From Acidobacteriota bacterium (GTDB taxonomy: Bacteria; Acidobacteriota; Vicinamibacteria; Marinacidobacterales; SMYC01), in NCBI GenBank assembly GCA_029263435.1, contig JAJCXL010000034.1, positions 1-5,963 on the forward strand: a stretch of DNA of 5,963 bases, written 5' to 3'. The notes beneath the pieces are model-generated. The model ran no database searches. It was given only the letters and a program-made list of their open reading frames with translations, and was not told where the DNA came from. A program made the position numbers and the translations under genes. This document shows, piece by piece, positions 1-5,269 of this stretch. Position 1 is the first letter of the stretch. Every line of letters begins with the position of its first letter.

Positions 1-175
1 ATCCGGACGGCGCCGTGCCGATGAGGCGCGGCAACGAGTAGAGTCGCTCGATCGTATGCGGCTTCGGAGTCTGCGCGAGGCCGGGGGAGCCTATCGCGAG
101 GAGGCTTGCCAGGAGGAACAGCCGCCCGGCGCGCGCGCTGGTCCTACGAATCTTCGTTGCCTTCTGATCTAGCAT
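1..175 (-). CDS. Secreted S9-family (prolyl oligopeptidase/DPP IV-like) peptidase, N-terminal fragment
   Basis: Only the first 58 residues lie in the window; the gene continues past base 1. The fragment opens with a basic stretch (KIRR, then R15 and R18) and a hydrophobic core (residues 19-29). A signal peptidase I site follows at GLA|Q (A34/Q35). After that comes TIERLYSLPRLIGTAPSG, which resembles the opening of the beta-propeller domain in secreted S9 peptidases (usually followed by a W-S-P-D-G type repeat). The catalytic Ser-Asp-His domain is outside the window, so activity cannot be judged. These enzymes cleave short peptides after proline or similar residues outside the cytoplasm. The ATG at 173-175 is the only usual start codon ahead of the signal peptide, and no clear Shine-Dalgarno precedes it. 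The gene lies 39 bp downstream of the amidase on the same strand and probably depends on read-through or coupling. The family call rests on a short N-terminal match and is moderate. Confidence 0.62.
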   Translation of the reverse strand, partial: MLDQKATKIRRTSARAGRLFLLASLLAIGSPGLAQTPKPHTIERLYSLPRLIGTAPSG

Positions 176-214
176 CGGCGAAGCGTAGTATTGTCCGCGC
201 CTTTCGGCCAGCCT

Positions 215-1834
215 TCAGGGATCGAAGCTCTCGCCGTCGAGCGGCGGCGTATGCACGGGGAGGCGCCGAGCGCGGGTGCCTTGCTCGAATGCGAAACCCA
301 GAGACAGCAAGCGCGGTTCGCTGAAGGCGGGCCCGAGGAACGAGATCGTCACCGGCAAGCCGCGGCTGGTGAAGCCCGCTGGAACCACGAGATCGGGAAA
401 GCCGGCGAGGCTCGCGATGTTCGTCGGGGTCGTTCCGATGGTGGCGTTGAGAGCACTCGCGCCTTCGAGGCCGCTCGGGGGATCGGCGTCGAGCCTCGTC
501 GGGCGCAACGGGTTCGTCGGATAGACGATGGCGTCGAGTCGATGAAAGGCGAGAATCCCGGCAACGATGTCTCGCACCATCGGCAAGCCGTGAGCCTTGG
601 CAGCGAGATATTGCGGGCTCTCGACTCCCTCCGCCGCTTGCTCCGTCTGCAGCAACGTCCAGCGTGACGCGTTGGGAATGAACCCCTCCGGGCTGGGCGC
701 CGCGAAGGTCCTCGATCGCTCCACGAGATCGTCGACGCTTTTCGGGGTGTCTTCTGCGAGGTCTCCGAGATACTCCGCGATCTGAGGCCGAAACTCCGGG
801 AGCCGTACGCTCCAGTAGAGGTCCACCCGAGACACGAGCAGCCATTCAGGAAACTCAATATCAACGATCGTCGCGCCGGCCCGACGCATCGCTTCCACGG
901 ACGCCTCGATCACCCAATCGACATCAGGGTCGTGTCCGAGGAACTGACGGGCCAGTCCGATACGAGATCCAACGAGTCCCTTGGGGTCGAGAAAGCGGGT
1001 GTAGTCCCTTTCGGCTTTCGCGCCGGCCTCTCCGGTCGCGGCATCCGCGGGGTCGACACCGGCGAGGACGCCCAAAGACACTGCGAGATCCGCGACGTGT
1101 CGCGCCATCGGGCCCGCCATGTCGAAAGACAAGCCCAAGGGAATGATGCCGTCGCGGCTGAGCAAACCGTAAGTGGGCCTCAACCCCACGACGCCATTCG
1201 CGGCGCTCGGCGCCCGGATGGACCCGCCGGTATCGGTGCCCAAGCCGAGCGGCGCAAACGCAGCGGCGATTGCAGCGCCCGTCCCTCCGGACGAGCCCGA
1301 AGCCGAGCGCTCGGGTTCGTGCGGGTTTCGAATGTAGCCATGGAGGGAGCTGAAGGCGTCACCGGAAGCAAGCTCCGTCATGTTGGTCTTCGCCAGCATG
1401 ATGGCACCCGCTTCGCGTAGCCGTCTCACCAGAAACGCGTCGTCGGGCGGGATCGAGCCGTCCAACATGAACGAGCCTCCGGTCGTCGCGAGCCCCGCAG
1501 TATCCAAGTTGTCCTTCACGACGAAGGGGATGCCGTGCAACTTCGAGCGCGCACCGCTCGCCTCCCGTTCCTCGTCGAGGGCGCGGGCTCGTTCGAGTGC
1601 TCGCGGGTTCACGGCGATCACCGCGTTGAGCGCGGGGCCCACGCGATCGAACGCCTCGATCCGCGCGAGACATAGAGCCACGAGCTTCTCCGAGCTCAGC
1701 GTTCCCGCCTCGAACGCGGATTGGATGTCTTCGATCGTCGCCGTCGTGAGTGCGTGCGACTGCGCATCCGCCGCGAGAGTAGCCACCGCAAGTACTCCCG
1801 CGAGCACCACGACGACAGGAGAGGCACCTCGCAC
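215..1834 (-). CDS. Secreted amidase-signature family hydrolase
   Basis: A full-length 539-residue amidase-signature (AS) enzyme, which hydrolyses a carboxamide through a Ser-cisSer-Lys triad. All three residues are visible: K107 in the FVVKDN motif, S181 in SGSSGG, and nucleophile S205 in GTDTGGSIRAPS. The S181-S205 gap is 24 residues, as in fatty acid amide hydrolase and GatA. Other family segments are LAKTNMTELASG (148-158) and GVVGLRPTYGLLS (194-206 region and after). The N-terminus has a hydrophobic signal peptide with a probable cleavage at ADA|Q (A24/Q25), so the enzyme should act outside the cytoplasm. It is therefore not the GatA subunit of tRNA amidotransferase, which is cytosolic and sits with gatB/gatC. 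The start is GTG at 1832-1834, supported by GGAG five bases upstream. That GGAG directly follows the stop of the PEGA gene 10 bp away, so translational coupling is likely. The substrate cannot be assigned; peptide amides, aryl amides or acyl amides are all possible. Confidence 0.93.
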   Translation of the reverse strand: MRGASPVVVVLAGVLAVATLAADAQSHALTTATIEDIQSAFEAGTLSSEKLVALCLARIEAFDRVGPALNAVIAVNPRALERARALDEEREASGARSKLHGIPFVVKDNLDTAGLATTGGSFMLDGSIPPDDAFLVRRLREAGAIMLAKTNMTELASGDAFSSLHGYIRNPHEPERSASGSSGGTGAAIAAAFAPLGLGTDTGGSIRAPSAANGVVGLRPTYGLLSRDGIIPLGLSFDMAGPMARHVADLAVSLGVLAGVDPADAATGEAGAKAERDYTRFLDPKGLVGSRIGLARQFLGHDPDVDWVIEASVEAMRRAGATIVDIEFPEWLLVSRVDLYWSVRLPEFRPQIAEYLGDLAEDTPKSVDDLVERSRTFAAPSPEGFIPNASRWTLLQTEQAAEGVESPQYLAAKAHGLPMVRDIVAGILAFHRLDAIVYPTNPLRPTRLDADPPSGLEGASALNATIGTTPTNIASLAGFPDLVVPAGFTSRGLPVTISFLGPAFSEPRLLSLGFAFEQGTRARRLPVHTPPLDGESFDP

Positions 1835-1839
1835 GAGTG

Positions 1840-1843
1840 CTCC
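1840..1843 (-). promoter_or_regulatory. Shine-Dalgarno of the amidase gene
   Basis: GGAG on the minus strand, five bases before the GTG start at 1834 and one base after the TGA stop (1845-1847) of the preceding gene. It supports the GTG start and implies that ribosomes ending the upstream gene can reinitiate here. Confidence 0.65.
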
Positions 1844-1844
1844 G

Positions 1845-2867
1845 TCAGCCTGGAAAGGAGATGGTGAGCGTGAACATCGTCGGGTTCGGAGACAAGTTTC
1901 GGAAGAAGACGTGATAGATGTTCTTCCCGAGAACCGGGACGGTGAGACGAGTCTCCGTCGGCCCGGTTGGGTCCTGCTGGCGGATGACCTGGGTCGCCGC
2001 GGTTACGAGACGGACCTCAACGAAGAGCGCGGCATCGGGATCGTCCCACGACAAGTCGATCGAGAGCGTGCCGTCCGTTCCCACATCGGCGATGAACGGC
2101 CCTCCCGAGTTGAAAGACGGCACCGTGTTGTTGAAAGTACGCGTGACCGGCACGCCCGCTTCGCGGGTGGAGCCCGACGCGAGAACACCTGCCGCGATCC
2201 CTCCGGCAGCCGCGGCGCCCAACATGATGTACGCTGTCTTCTTCGTGCCCCGAGGCCCTCCGCCGGCCGCGCGCGCCGCTTCCTCACGCGCTCGCTCGAG
2301 CGCCTGGGGCGTCATGCGCATCGTCACCTCGACGAGGGCCGTCTCATCCGCCTCGACCCTGACCGTGTTCTCGTAGCGATGGTAGTCCTCGCGAGAGACC
2401 CTTACGAGGTGCTCACCGACGAGCGCGTTTCCGACATAGGGCGTCGTCCCCACCGCTCGCCCGCCGATGCTGGCGTCCGCGCCTGCGGGCGCGGTCCGGA
2501 CTTCGATCCGGCCCACCATCGTCTTTCGCTTCGCGACGAACGCGGCGATCGAGGCTTCGGGAAAAAGTCCCTGCTGCGGCACGAGGTCAGGGTTGGCCCG
2601 AATCGCGGACTCGAAGTCGCTATCGGCAGTGCTCGCATCCCCAAGCGCGAGGTGATTCATGCCGATGAATGCGAAGCAATCGGCTCGCAGGAAAGTCTCC
2701 TCCAAGTTGGGAGCGATCTCCTCGAGGATCTGCAGCGACTCTCGAAAGCGGCCGTCCAGAAACGCTTGTTTGCCTACTTCCAGACGTTCGGACAGATCCG
2801 ATTGCGCCGCCTGTCCGCCGAGAGCGAAACCAAGCGTCAGGGTGATGAATGCGAATTTCTGAAGCAA
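1845..2867 (-). CDS. Exported TPR-like/PEGA-domain envelope protein with C-terminal beta domain
   Basis: 340 residues with four visible parts. Residues 1-21 are a signal peptide, with cleavage at GQA|A or QAA|Q. Residues 25-110 are helical and TPR-like, with patterns such as GKQAFLDGRFRESLQILEE and FAFIGMNHLALGDASTADSDFESAIRANP split across two repeats. Residues 119-183 match a PEGA domain, including IEVRTAPAGADASIGG, GTTPY, GEHLVRVSREDYHRYE and a closing beta strand. A charged Ala/Arg/Glu stretch (188-207) is followed by an Ala/Gly-rich hydrophobic segment (211-231). The rest (232-340) is a beta-rich domain with features like pre-peptidase C-terminal domains (GTLSIDLSWDDPDAALFVEVR; a final FTLTISF strand). 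PEGA proteins are usually envelope or surface structural parts; no enzymatic motif is seen. The start is TTG at 2865-2867. An in-frame TAG two codons upstream rules out a longer protein, AGGAGG lies nine bases upstream, and the next Met is at residue 70. It is the first gene of the probable operon with the amidase and S9 peptidase. Confidence 0.88.
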   Translation of the reverse strand: MLQKFAFITLTLGFALGGQAAQSDLSERLEVGKQAFLDGRFRESLQILEEIAPNLEETFLRADCFAFIGMNHLALGDASTADSDFESAIRANPDLVPQQGLFPEASIAAFVAKRKTMVGRIEVRTAPAGADASIGGRAVGTTPYVGNALVGEHLVRVSREDYHRYENTVRVEADETALVEVTMRMTPQALERAREEAARAAGGGPRGTKKTAYIMLGAAAAGGIAAGVLASGSTREAGVPVTRTFNNTVPSFNSGGPFIADVGTDGTLSIDLSWDDPDAALFVEVRLVTAATQVIRQQDPTGPTETRLTVPVLGKNIYHVFFRNLSPNPTMFTLTISFPG

Positions 2868-2876
2868 CGACTAGAT

Positions 2877-2882
2877 CCTCCT
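2877..2882 (-). promoter_or_regulatory. Perfect Shine-Dalgarno that fixes a TTG start
   Basis: AGGAGG on the minus strand, nine bases before the TTG at 2865-2867. An in-frame TAG (2871-2873) lies between the two. Together they make the TTG the only credible start of the PEGA protein. Confidence 0.75.
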
Positions 2883-2994
2883 CAAGCGAGCTCCGCATGT
2901 TATCAGAATGAATGGCCGGTCCTGCTTCGACCACGTTAGCGTCTCATCGCTTGCAGCACGGGTCCGGCCCATGTGATGCTAGTGGTCGTTTTAC

Positions 2995-2999
2995 GGAGG
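2995..2999 (+). promoter_or_regulatory. Shine-Dalgarno that selects the ATG at 3006
   Basis: GGAGG inside ACGGAGGT, six bases before the ATG at 3006-3008. The reading frame is open further upstream to a GTG at 2973, but that codon has no Shine-Dalgarno and would put eleven extra residues ahead of a normal signal peptide. The site therefore decides the start. Confidence 0.75.
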
Positions 3000-3005
3000 T
3001 TTCGA

Positions 3006-3902
3006 ATGACATGGACCCGGCTCTCTAGTACGACATGGATCGCTGTTTTGGGGATGACTTGCCTCGCTTCCGCCCAGCCGCGGCAACCCACGCCCGAAGA
3101 GCGCGCCGAGCGCGAGCGACGCTTTCAGGCCGAGCTCAAGATGGAACGACCCGTGGCGGCGCTCGATTCCATTTGGATCGAGGAGCTCACTTGGATCGAG
3201 ATTCGTGATGCTATCGCCGCGGGGAAAACCACCGCCATCGTCTCGACCGGCGGCATCGAGCAAAACGGCCCCTATGTCGCCATGGGCAAGCACAACTACA
3301 TTCTTCAAACCGCCTGCGAGGACATCGCCAGGAAGCTCGGAAACGCGCTCTGCGCGCCGATCGTGAAGCTCGTCCCTGAAGGCGGCATCGACGAGCCCAC
3401 CGGCCACATGCGCTATTCAGGCACCATCAGCGTGCGCGACGAGACCTTCCAAGCCATGCTCGAAGATGTCGGTGCGAGTCTGAAGGTTCATGGCTTCAAG
3501 AACATCGTCTACATCGGAGATAGCGGCGGCAATCAACGTGGAATGGCTGCCGTGGCTAAGAAGCTCAACAGCAAGTGGAGCGACGCGCATGCTCACCACA
3601 TCGCGGAGTTCTACGACAATGACGGCCTCATCAAGTACATGAATGACGAGCTCGGCATCGAAGAGACCGAGAATGACGGAGTGCACGACTCCTACTGGAT
3701 CACCGCTCTCCAGATGGTTACCGACCCATCCACCGTTCGCTACGAGCAGCGGGTCAAAGCCGGCAAAGCTAAAGTCAACGGCGTCAGCATCGAGGACTTG
3801 GACAAAACCGTCGAAGTGGGTAAGACGCTGATGAAATGGCGTGTCGAGAGGACCGCGAAGCTCATCGAAAACGCCGTGCGGCAGTCGTCGTCTACCCAGT
3901 AG
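3006..3902 (+). CDS. Secreted creatininase-family protein with altered metal-site motifs
   Basis: 298 residues from the ATG chosen by its GGAGG. Residues 1-23 form a signal peptide with cleavage at ASA|Q, followed by a charged linker (PEERAERERR). The creatininase fold is recognisable: EELTWIEIRDAI (59-70), AIVSTGGIEQNGP (77-89), TGHMRYSGTISVRDETF (132-148) and IGDSGGNQ (170-177). Creatininase-family enzymes are metal-dependent and act on C-N bonds (creatinine amidohydrolase, MftE peptidase, formamide deformylases). By my alignment to Pseudomonas creatininase, ligand Glu34 is kept (E85), but His36 is N87, Asp45 is H96, His120 is S173 and Glu122 is G175. His178 may match H227. The EQNGP/GKHN form looks like a distinct subfamily rather than random decay, since the surrounding motifs are intact. 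Substrate and even metal dependence are open. It diverges from the PEGA operon and converges on the 108-residue gene, 27 bp away. No terminator hairpin is visible after its TAG. Confidence 0.87.
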   Translation: MTWTRLSSTTWIAVLGMTCLASAQPRQPTPEERAERERRFQAELKMERPVAALDSIWIEELTWIEIRDAIAAGKTTAIVSTGGIEQNGPYVAMGKHNYILQTACEDIARKLGNALCAPIVKLVPEGGIDEPTGHMRYSGTISVRDETFQAMLEDVGASLKVHGFKNIVYIGDSGGNQRGMAAVAKKLNSKWSDAHAHHIAEFYDNDGLIKYMNDELGIEETENDGVHDSYWITALQMVTDPSTVRYEQRVKAGKAKVNGVSIEDLDKTVEVGKTLMKWRVERTAKLIENAVRQSSSTQ

Positions 3903-3929
3903 CGGGCGAACGAAGGCGCGACGATAGGG

Positions 3930-4256
3930 CTAGGGCTTGACCTCAGGCCGAGGGCGGAGGGGCGAGCTCTTGTCCGACGAGTTCGCATCGCGATAGTCCG
4001 CGAGCTCTGAGTCCGTGATACGCATGTGCGCGGACGGCGCTTTGTCCCCGCAGGCCAAGAGCTCGCGCTCCAGCTTCAAGAAACAGATCGTCGGGGCGTC
4101 TTGATAGCGCACCCGTTGCTCCAAAAACGCGCGGTTCTTGATGGATAACGTATAGACCCTCTCCTCACCGCTGGGTTGCGTCACGCGCAACCGATAGGCA
4201 CGAGAGGTGTCGTTGACACTAAAGCCCAGATACTCGGATCTCGGGATGGTGGCCAT
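3930..4256 (-). CDS. Hypothetical protein, 108 residues, cytoplasmic, unknown family
   Basis: I do not recognise this family. The ATG at 4254-4256 is preceded by GGAGG with four-base spacing. The protein has no signal peptide or membrane segment. It appears to have a compact N-terminal core (about residues 1-70) with alternating strands (YRLRVTQ, ERVYTLSIK) and then a helix (ICFLKLERELLAC). Its tail (about 88-108) is polar and Pro/Arg-rich and looks disordered. Cysteines are at 58 and 69. The first residues, MATIPRSEYLGFSVNDTSRA, end the disordered lead-in and do not look like a transporter or enzyme motif. Coding status is supported by the ribosome binding site, by a length that fills the space between its neighbours, and by natural-looking composition. 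It lies 94 bp downstream of the DUF1028 gene on the same strand and may be cotranscribed with it or have its own promoter. Confidence 0.68.
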   Translation of the reverse strand: MATIPRSEYLGFSVNDTSRAYRLRVTQPSGEERVYTLSIKNRAFLEQRVRYQDAPTICFLKLERELLACGDKAPSAHMRITDSELADYRDANSSDKSSPLRPRPEVKP

Positions 4257-4350
4257 GTACCCTCCATGGGGCGAGTCGTGGTGGGACCGGAATGCCCGCG
4301 CGACTCACTGCCTCCATCATATCAGTGATTTGAGCCCGCGAGCCGTGGAT
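4257..4350 (-). other. Intergenic gap with small inverted repeats, possible promoter or leader
   Basis: 94 bp between the DUF1028 stop and the start of the 108-residue gene. It holds two short inverted repeats: GAGTCG (4273-4278) with CGACTC (4301-4306), and TCACTG (4305-4310) with CAGTGA (4323-4328). A minus-strand TATGAT (4316-4321) resembles a -10 box, but no good -35 lies upstream of it. The structures may act as a weak terminator, leader or operator, or may be chance. No U-tract follows either stem. Confidence 0.25.
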
Positions 4351-5226
4351 CTACGGAGTCACCGAGGGAGGCATGCCCGTTCGCTTGCTGCCCGCGTTCT
4401 TCCACGCGTCGTAGCGTAGCCGCAACGTCTTGACGGGATTGGCGTTCTCATGCGGCTGAATATTCTCATCCGTCACGCTGAGATAGGCGAAGTAGTCGCC
4501 GTCATTGTGGGACGTTCCCTTCGTATCGTCTTTGTTCGCAATGGTGATGTAGGCAACATGCGAGGTCTTTCCCTCACACGGCGCGGCCGGCTTCGGCTCC
4601 TCTTCGCACGTACACCGCTTGTCACCGCCCGCTTCGTCTGCGCCTTCCATCGCGGCCATCACCCGATCGGCCAGGGTCCCCGATGCGCGCGTGAACGCGA
4701 GGGCAGCGTTCTCCGCAACGGTATCGCTGAATAGGATGTTCCCCTGCACTTGATAAAAGATGTCGTCGCCGACGTTTCCCGAGACGTAGAGCGAGGCGGC
4801 GCTATTGTTCTCGCCATTGAATCCAGCGCTGCGGCCCTGAAGATCGACGATCCCGAACTGCCGGCGCTCCATGAGAGGCTCGTCCTTCGCGTTCTCATGC
4901 GCTCGGAGCAGCTCGATAATCTGCGCGGGCTCCGTGCCTTTCGCTAGCTCTCGATACACGAGCATCTGGTTCTCTCGAGTACCGTCGACGCCGGCTTGGC
5001 AGGCCGCGACCCCGACCCCGGGAACGATCACCGCTTGAACGTCCATCAAATCGCGTGATGGACGCGGAGGAAACCGCGACTGCCTCACGCACGTCGCCGA
5101 CGCGATGATGACCTGCCCCGTGCTCTTGTCGACCGCGATCACCGACCACGTCGCAAACGATGAACCCTGCGCGCACAGCAACAGCGCGACGACGGCCAAG
5201 ACTCGTTTCAGCTTCATTCTCATCAT
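4351..5226 (-). CDS. Secreted DUF1028 family protein, probable Ntn-hydrolase fold
   Basis: The outermost frame gives 291 residues. It matches DUF1028, a family of unknown function that I recall being grouped with Ntn hydrolases. Seen motifs are TWSVIAVDKSTGQVIIASA (26-44), GVGVAACQAGVD (70-81), RRQFGIVDLQGRSAGFNG (121-138), YQVQGNIL (158-165), LADRVMAAMEGADEAGGDKR (185-204) and a closing DYFAYLSVTDEN segment with NPVKTLRLRY (263-272). An N-terminal signal peptide (positive residues 3-8, hydrophobic 9-17) ends at SFA|T. Cleavage there would expose T26, the residue expected as an Ntn nucleophile. Mature-part cysteines are at 46, 76, 205, 207 and 217. The start is ambiguous: AAGGAG (5228-5233) is 1, 4 or 10 bases from ATGs at 5226, 5223 and 5217, and the last two fit best, giving 290 or 288 residues. 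The gene diverges from the dehydrogenase across 43 bp. Confidence 0.9.
   Translation of the reverse strand: MMRMKLKRVLAVVALLLCAQGSSFATWSVIAVDKSTGQVIIASATCVRQSRFPPRPSRDLMDVQAVIVPGVGVAACQAGVDGTRENQMLVYRELAKGTEPAQIIELLRAHENAKDEPLMERRQFGIVDLQGRSAGFNGENNSAASLYVSGNVGDDIFYQVQGNILFSDTVAENAALAFTRASGTLADRVMAAMEGADEAGGDKRCTCEEEPKPAAPCEGKTSHVAYITIANKDDTKGTSHNDGDYFAYLSVTDENIQPHENANPVKTLRLRYDAWKNAGSKRTGMPPSVTP
5040..5064. repeat. Nine-base perfect inverted repeat inside the DUF1028 gene
   Basis: CGTCCATCA (5040-5048) and TGATGGACG (5056-5064) are exact reverse complements separated by seven bases. The site encodes R-P-S-R-D-L-M-D-V in the segment of the DUF1028 protein that looks longer than in typical relatives. 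It could form an mRNA hairpin early in the coding region or be a chance palindrome; no run of T follows on either strand. Confidence 0.5.
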
Positions 5227-5269
5227 TCTCCTTCAGCTTCGCCCAAGCGCCTATTATTATTGTTGGGAC
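5227..5269. promoter_or_regulatory. 43-bp divergent promoter region with an A/T island
   Basis: The gap between the DUF1028 and dehydrogenase starts contains the run TATTATTATTG (5252-5262), strikingly A/T-rich for this sequence. On the plus strand TATTAT (5252-5257 or 5255-5260) resembles a -10 box and would start transcription within a few bases of the ATG at 5270. On the minus strand the same bases read AATAATAATA and could be the -10 for the DUF1028 gene, leaving a leader of about 15-20 bases with its AAGGAG. No convincing -35 was found for either direction. The two promoters would overlap, so the two genes could be mutually exclusive or jointly controlled. Confidence 0.4.

Larger units (their letters stand above)
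2868..3005. promoter_or_regulatory. Divergent intergenic region between PEGA operon and creatininase-like gene
   Basis: 138 bp separating two divergent start codons, so both promoters must lie here or inside the neighbouring genes. For the plus strand a weak candidate is TTGCAG (2951-2956), an 18-base spacer, then GATGCT (2975-2980). It would start transcription near 2987, after the GTG at 2973 and before the Shine-Dalgarno at 2995. For the minus strand the most A/T-rich patch is around TGATAACAT (2898-2906). Neither box matches consensus well, so the region is confident but the boxes are not. No operator-like palindrome stands out. Confidence 0.4.

Noticed and set aside
144..845. Minus-strand open frame of 233 codons overlapping the amidase C-terminal part
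   Set aside because: It is out of frame with the amidase, which has intact catalytic motifs. The product is Arg-rich with no recognisable domain.
191..1420. Two plus-strand open frames (191-667 and 932-1420) antisense to the amidase
   Set aside because: Both have Arg/Glu/Gly-rich products without motifs or ribosome binding sites and are fully covered by the amidase gene.
215..1834. Reading the amidase as GatA of the tRNA amidotransferase
   Set aside because: It has a cleavable signal peptide and no gatB or gatC neighbours. The family motifs alone do not separate GatA from other amidases.
1380..2939. Very long plus-strand open frame (519 codons) antisense to the amidase and PEGA genes
   Set aside because: It crosses the junction of two well-supported minus-strand genes. 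Its product is Arg/Ser/Ala-rich low-complexity text without motifs, and it is explained by GC-rich codon bias that removes stops from the opposite strand.
2973..3005. Upstream GTG start for the creatininase-like gene
   Set aside because: No Shine-Dalgarno precedes it. It adds eleven residues ahead of a normal signal peptide, and the strong GGAGG lies between it and the ATG at 3006.
3903..3960. Possible bidirectional terminator between the convergent creatininase-like and 108-residue genes
   Set aside because: Only 27 bp separate the stops. The best stem (CCTC/GAGG near 3941-3953) is four base pairs and lies inside the coding end, and there is no T-run. The AGGGCT doublet at 3925-3936 is too short to call a repeat.
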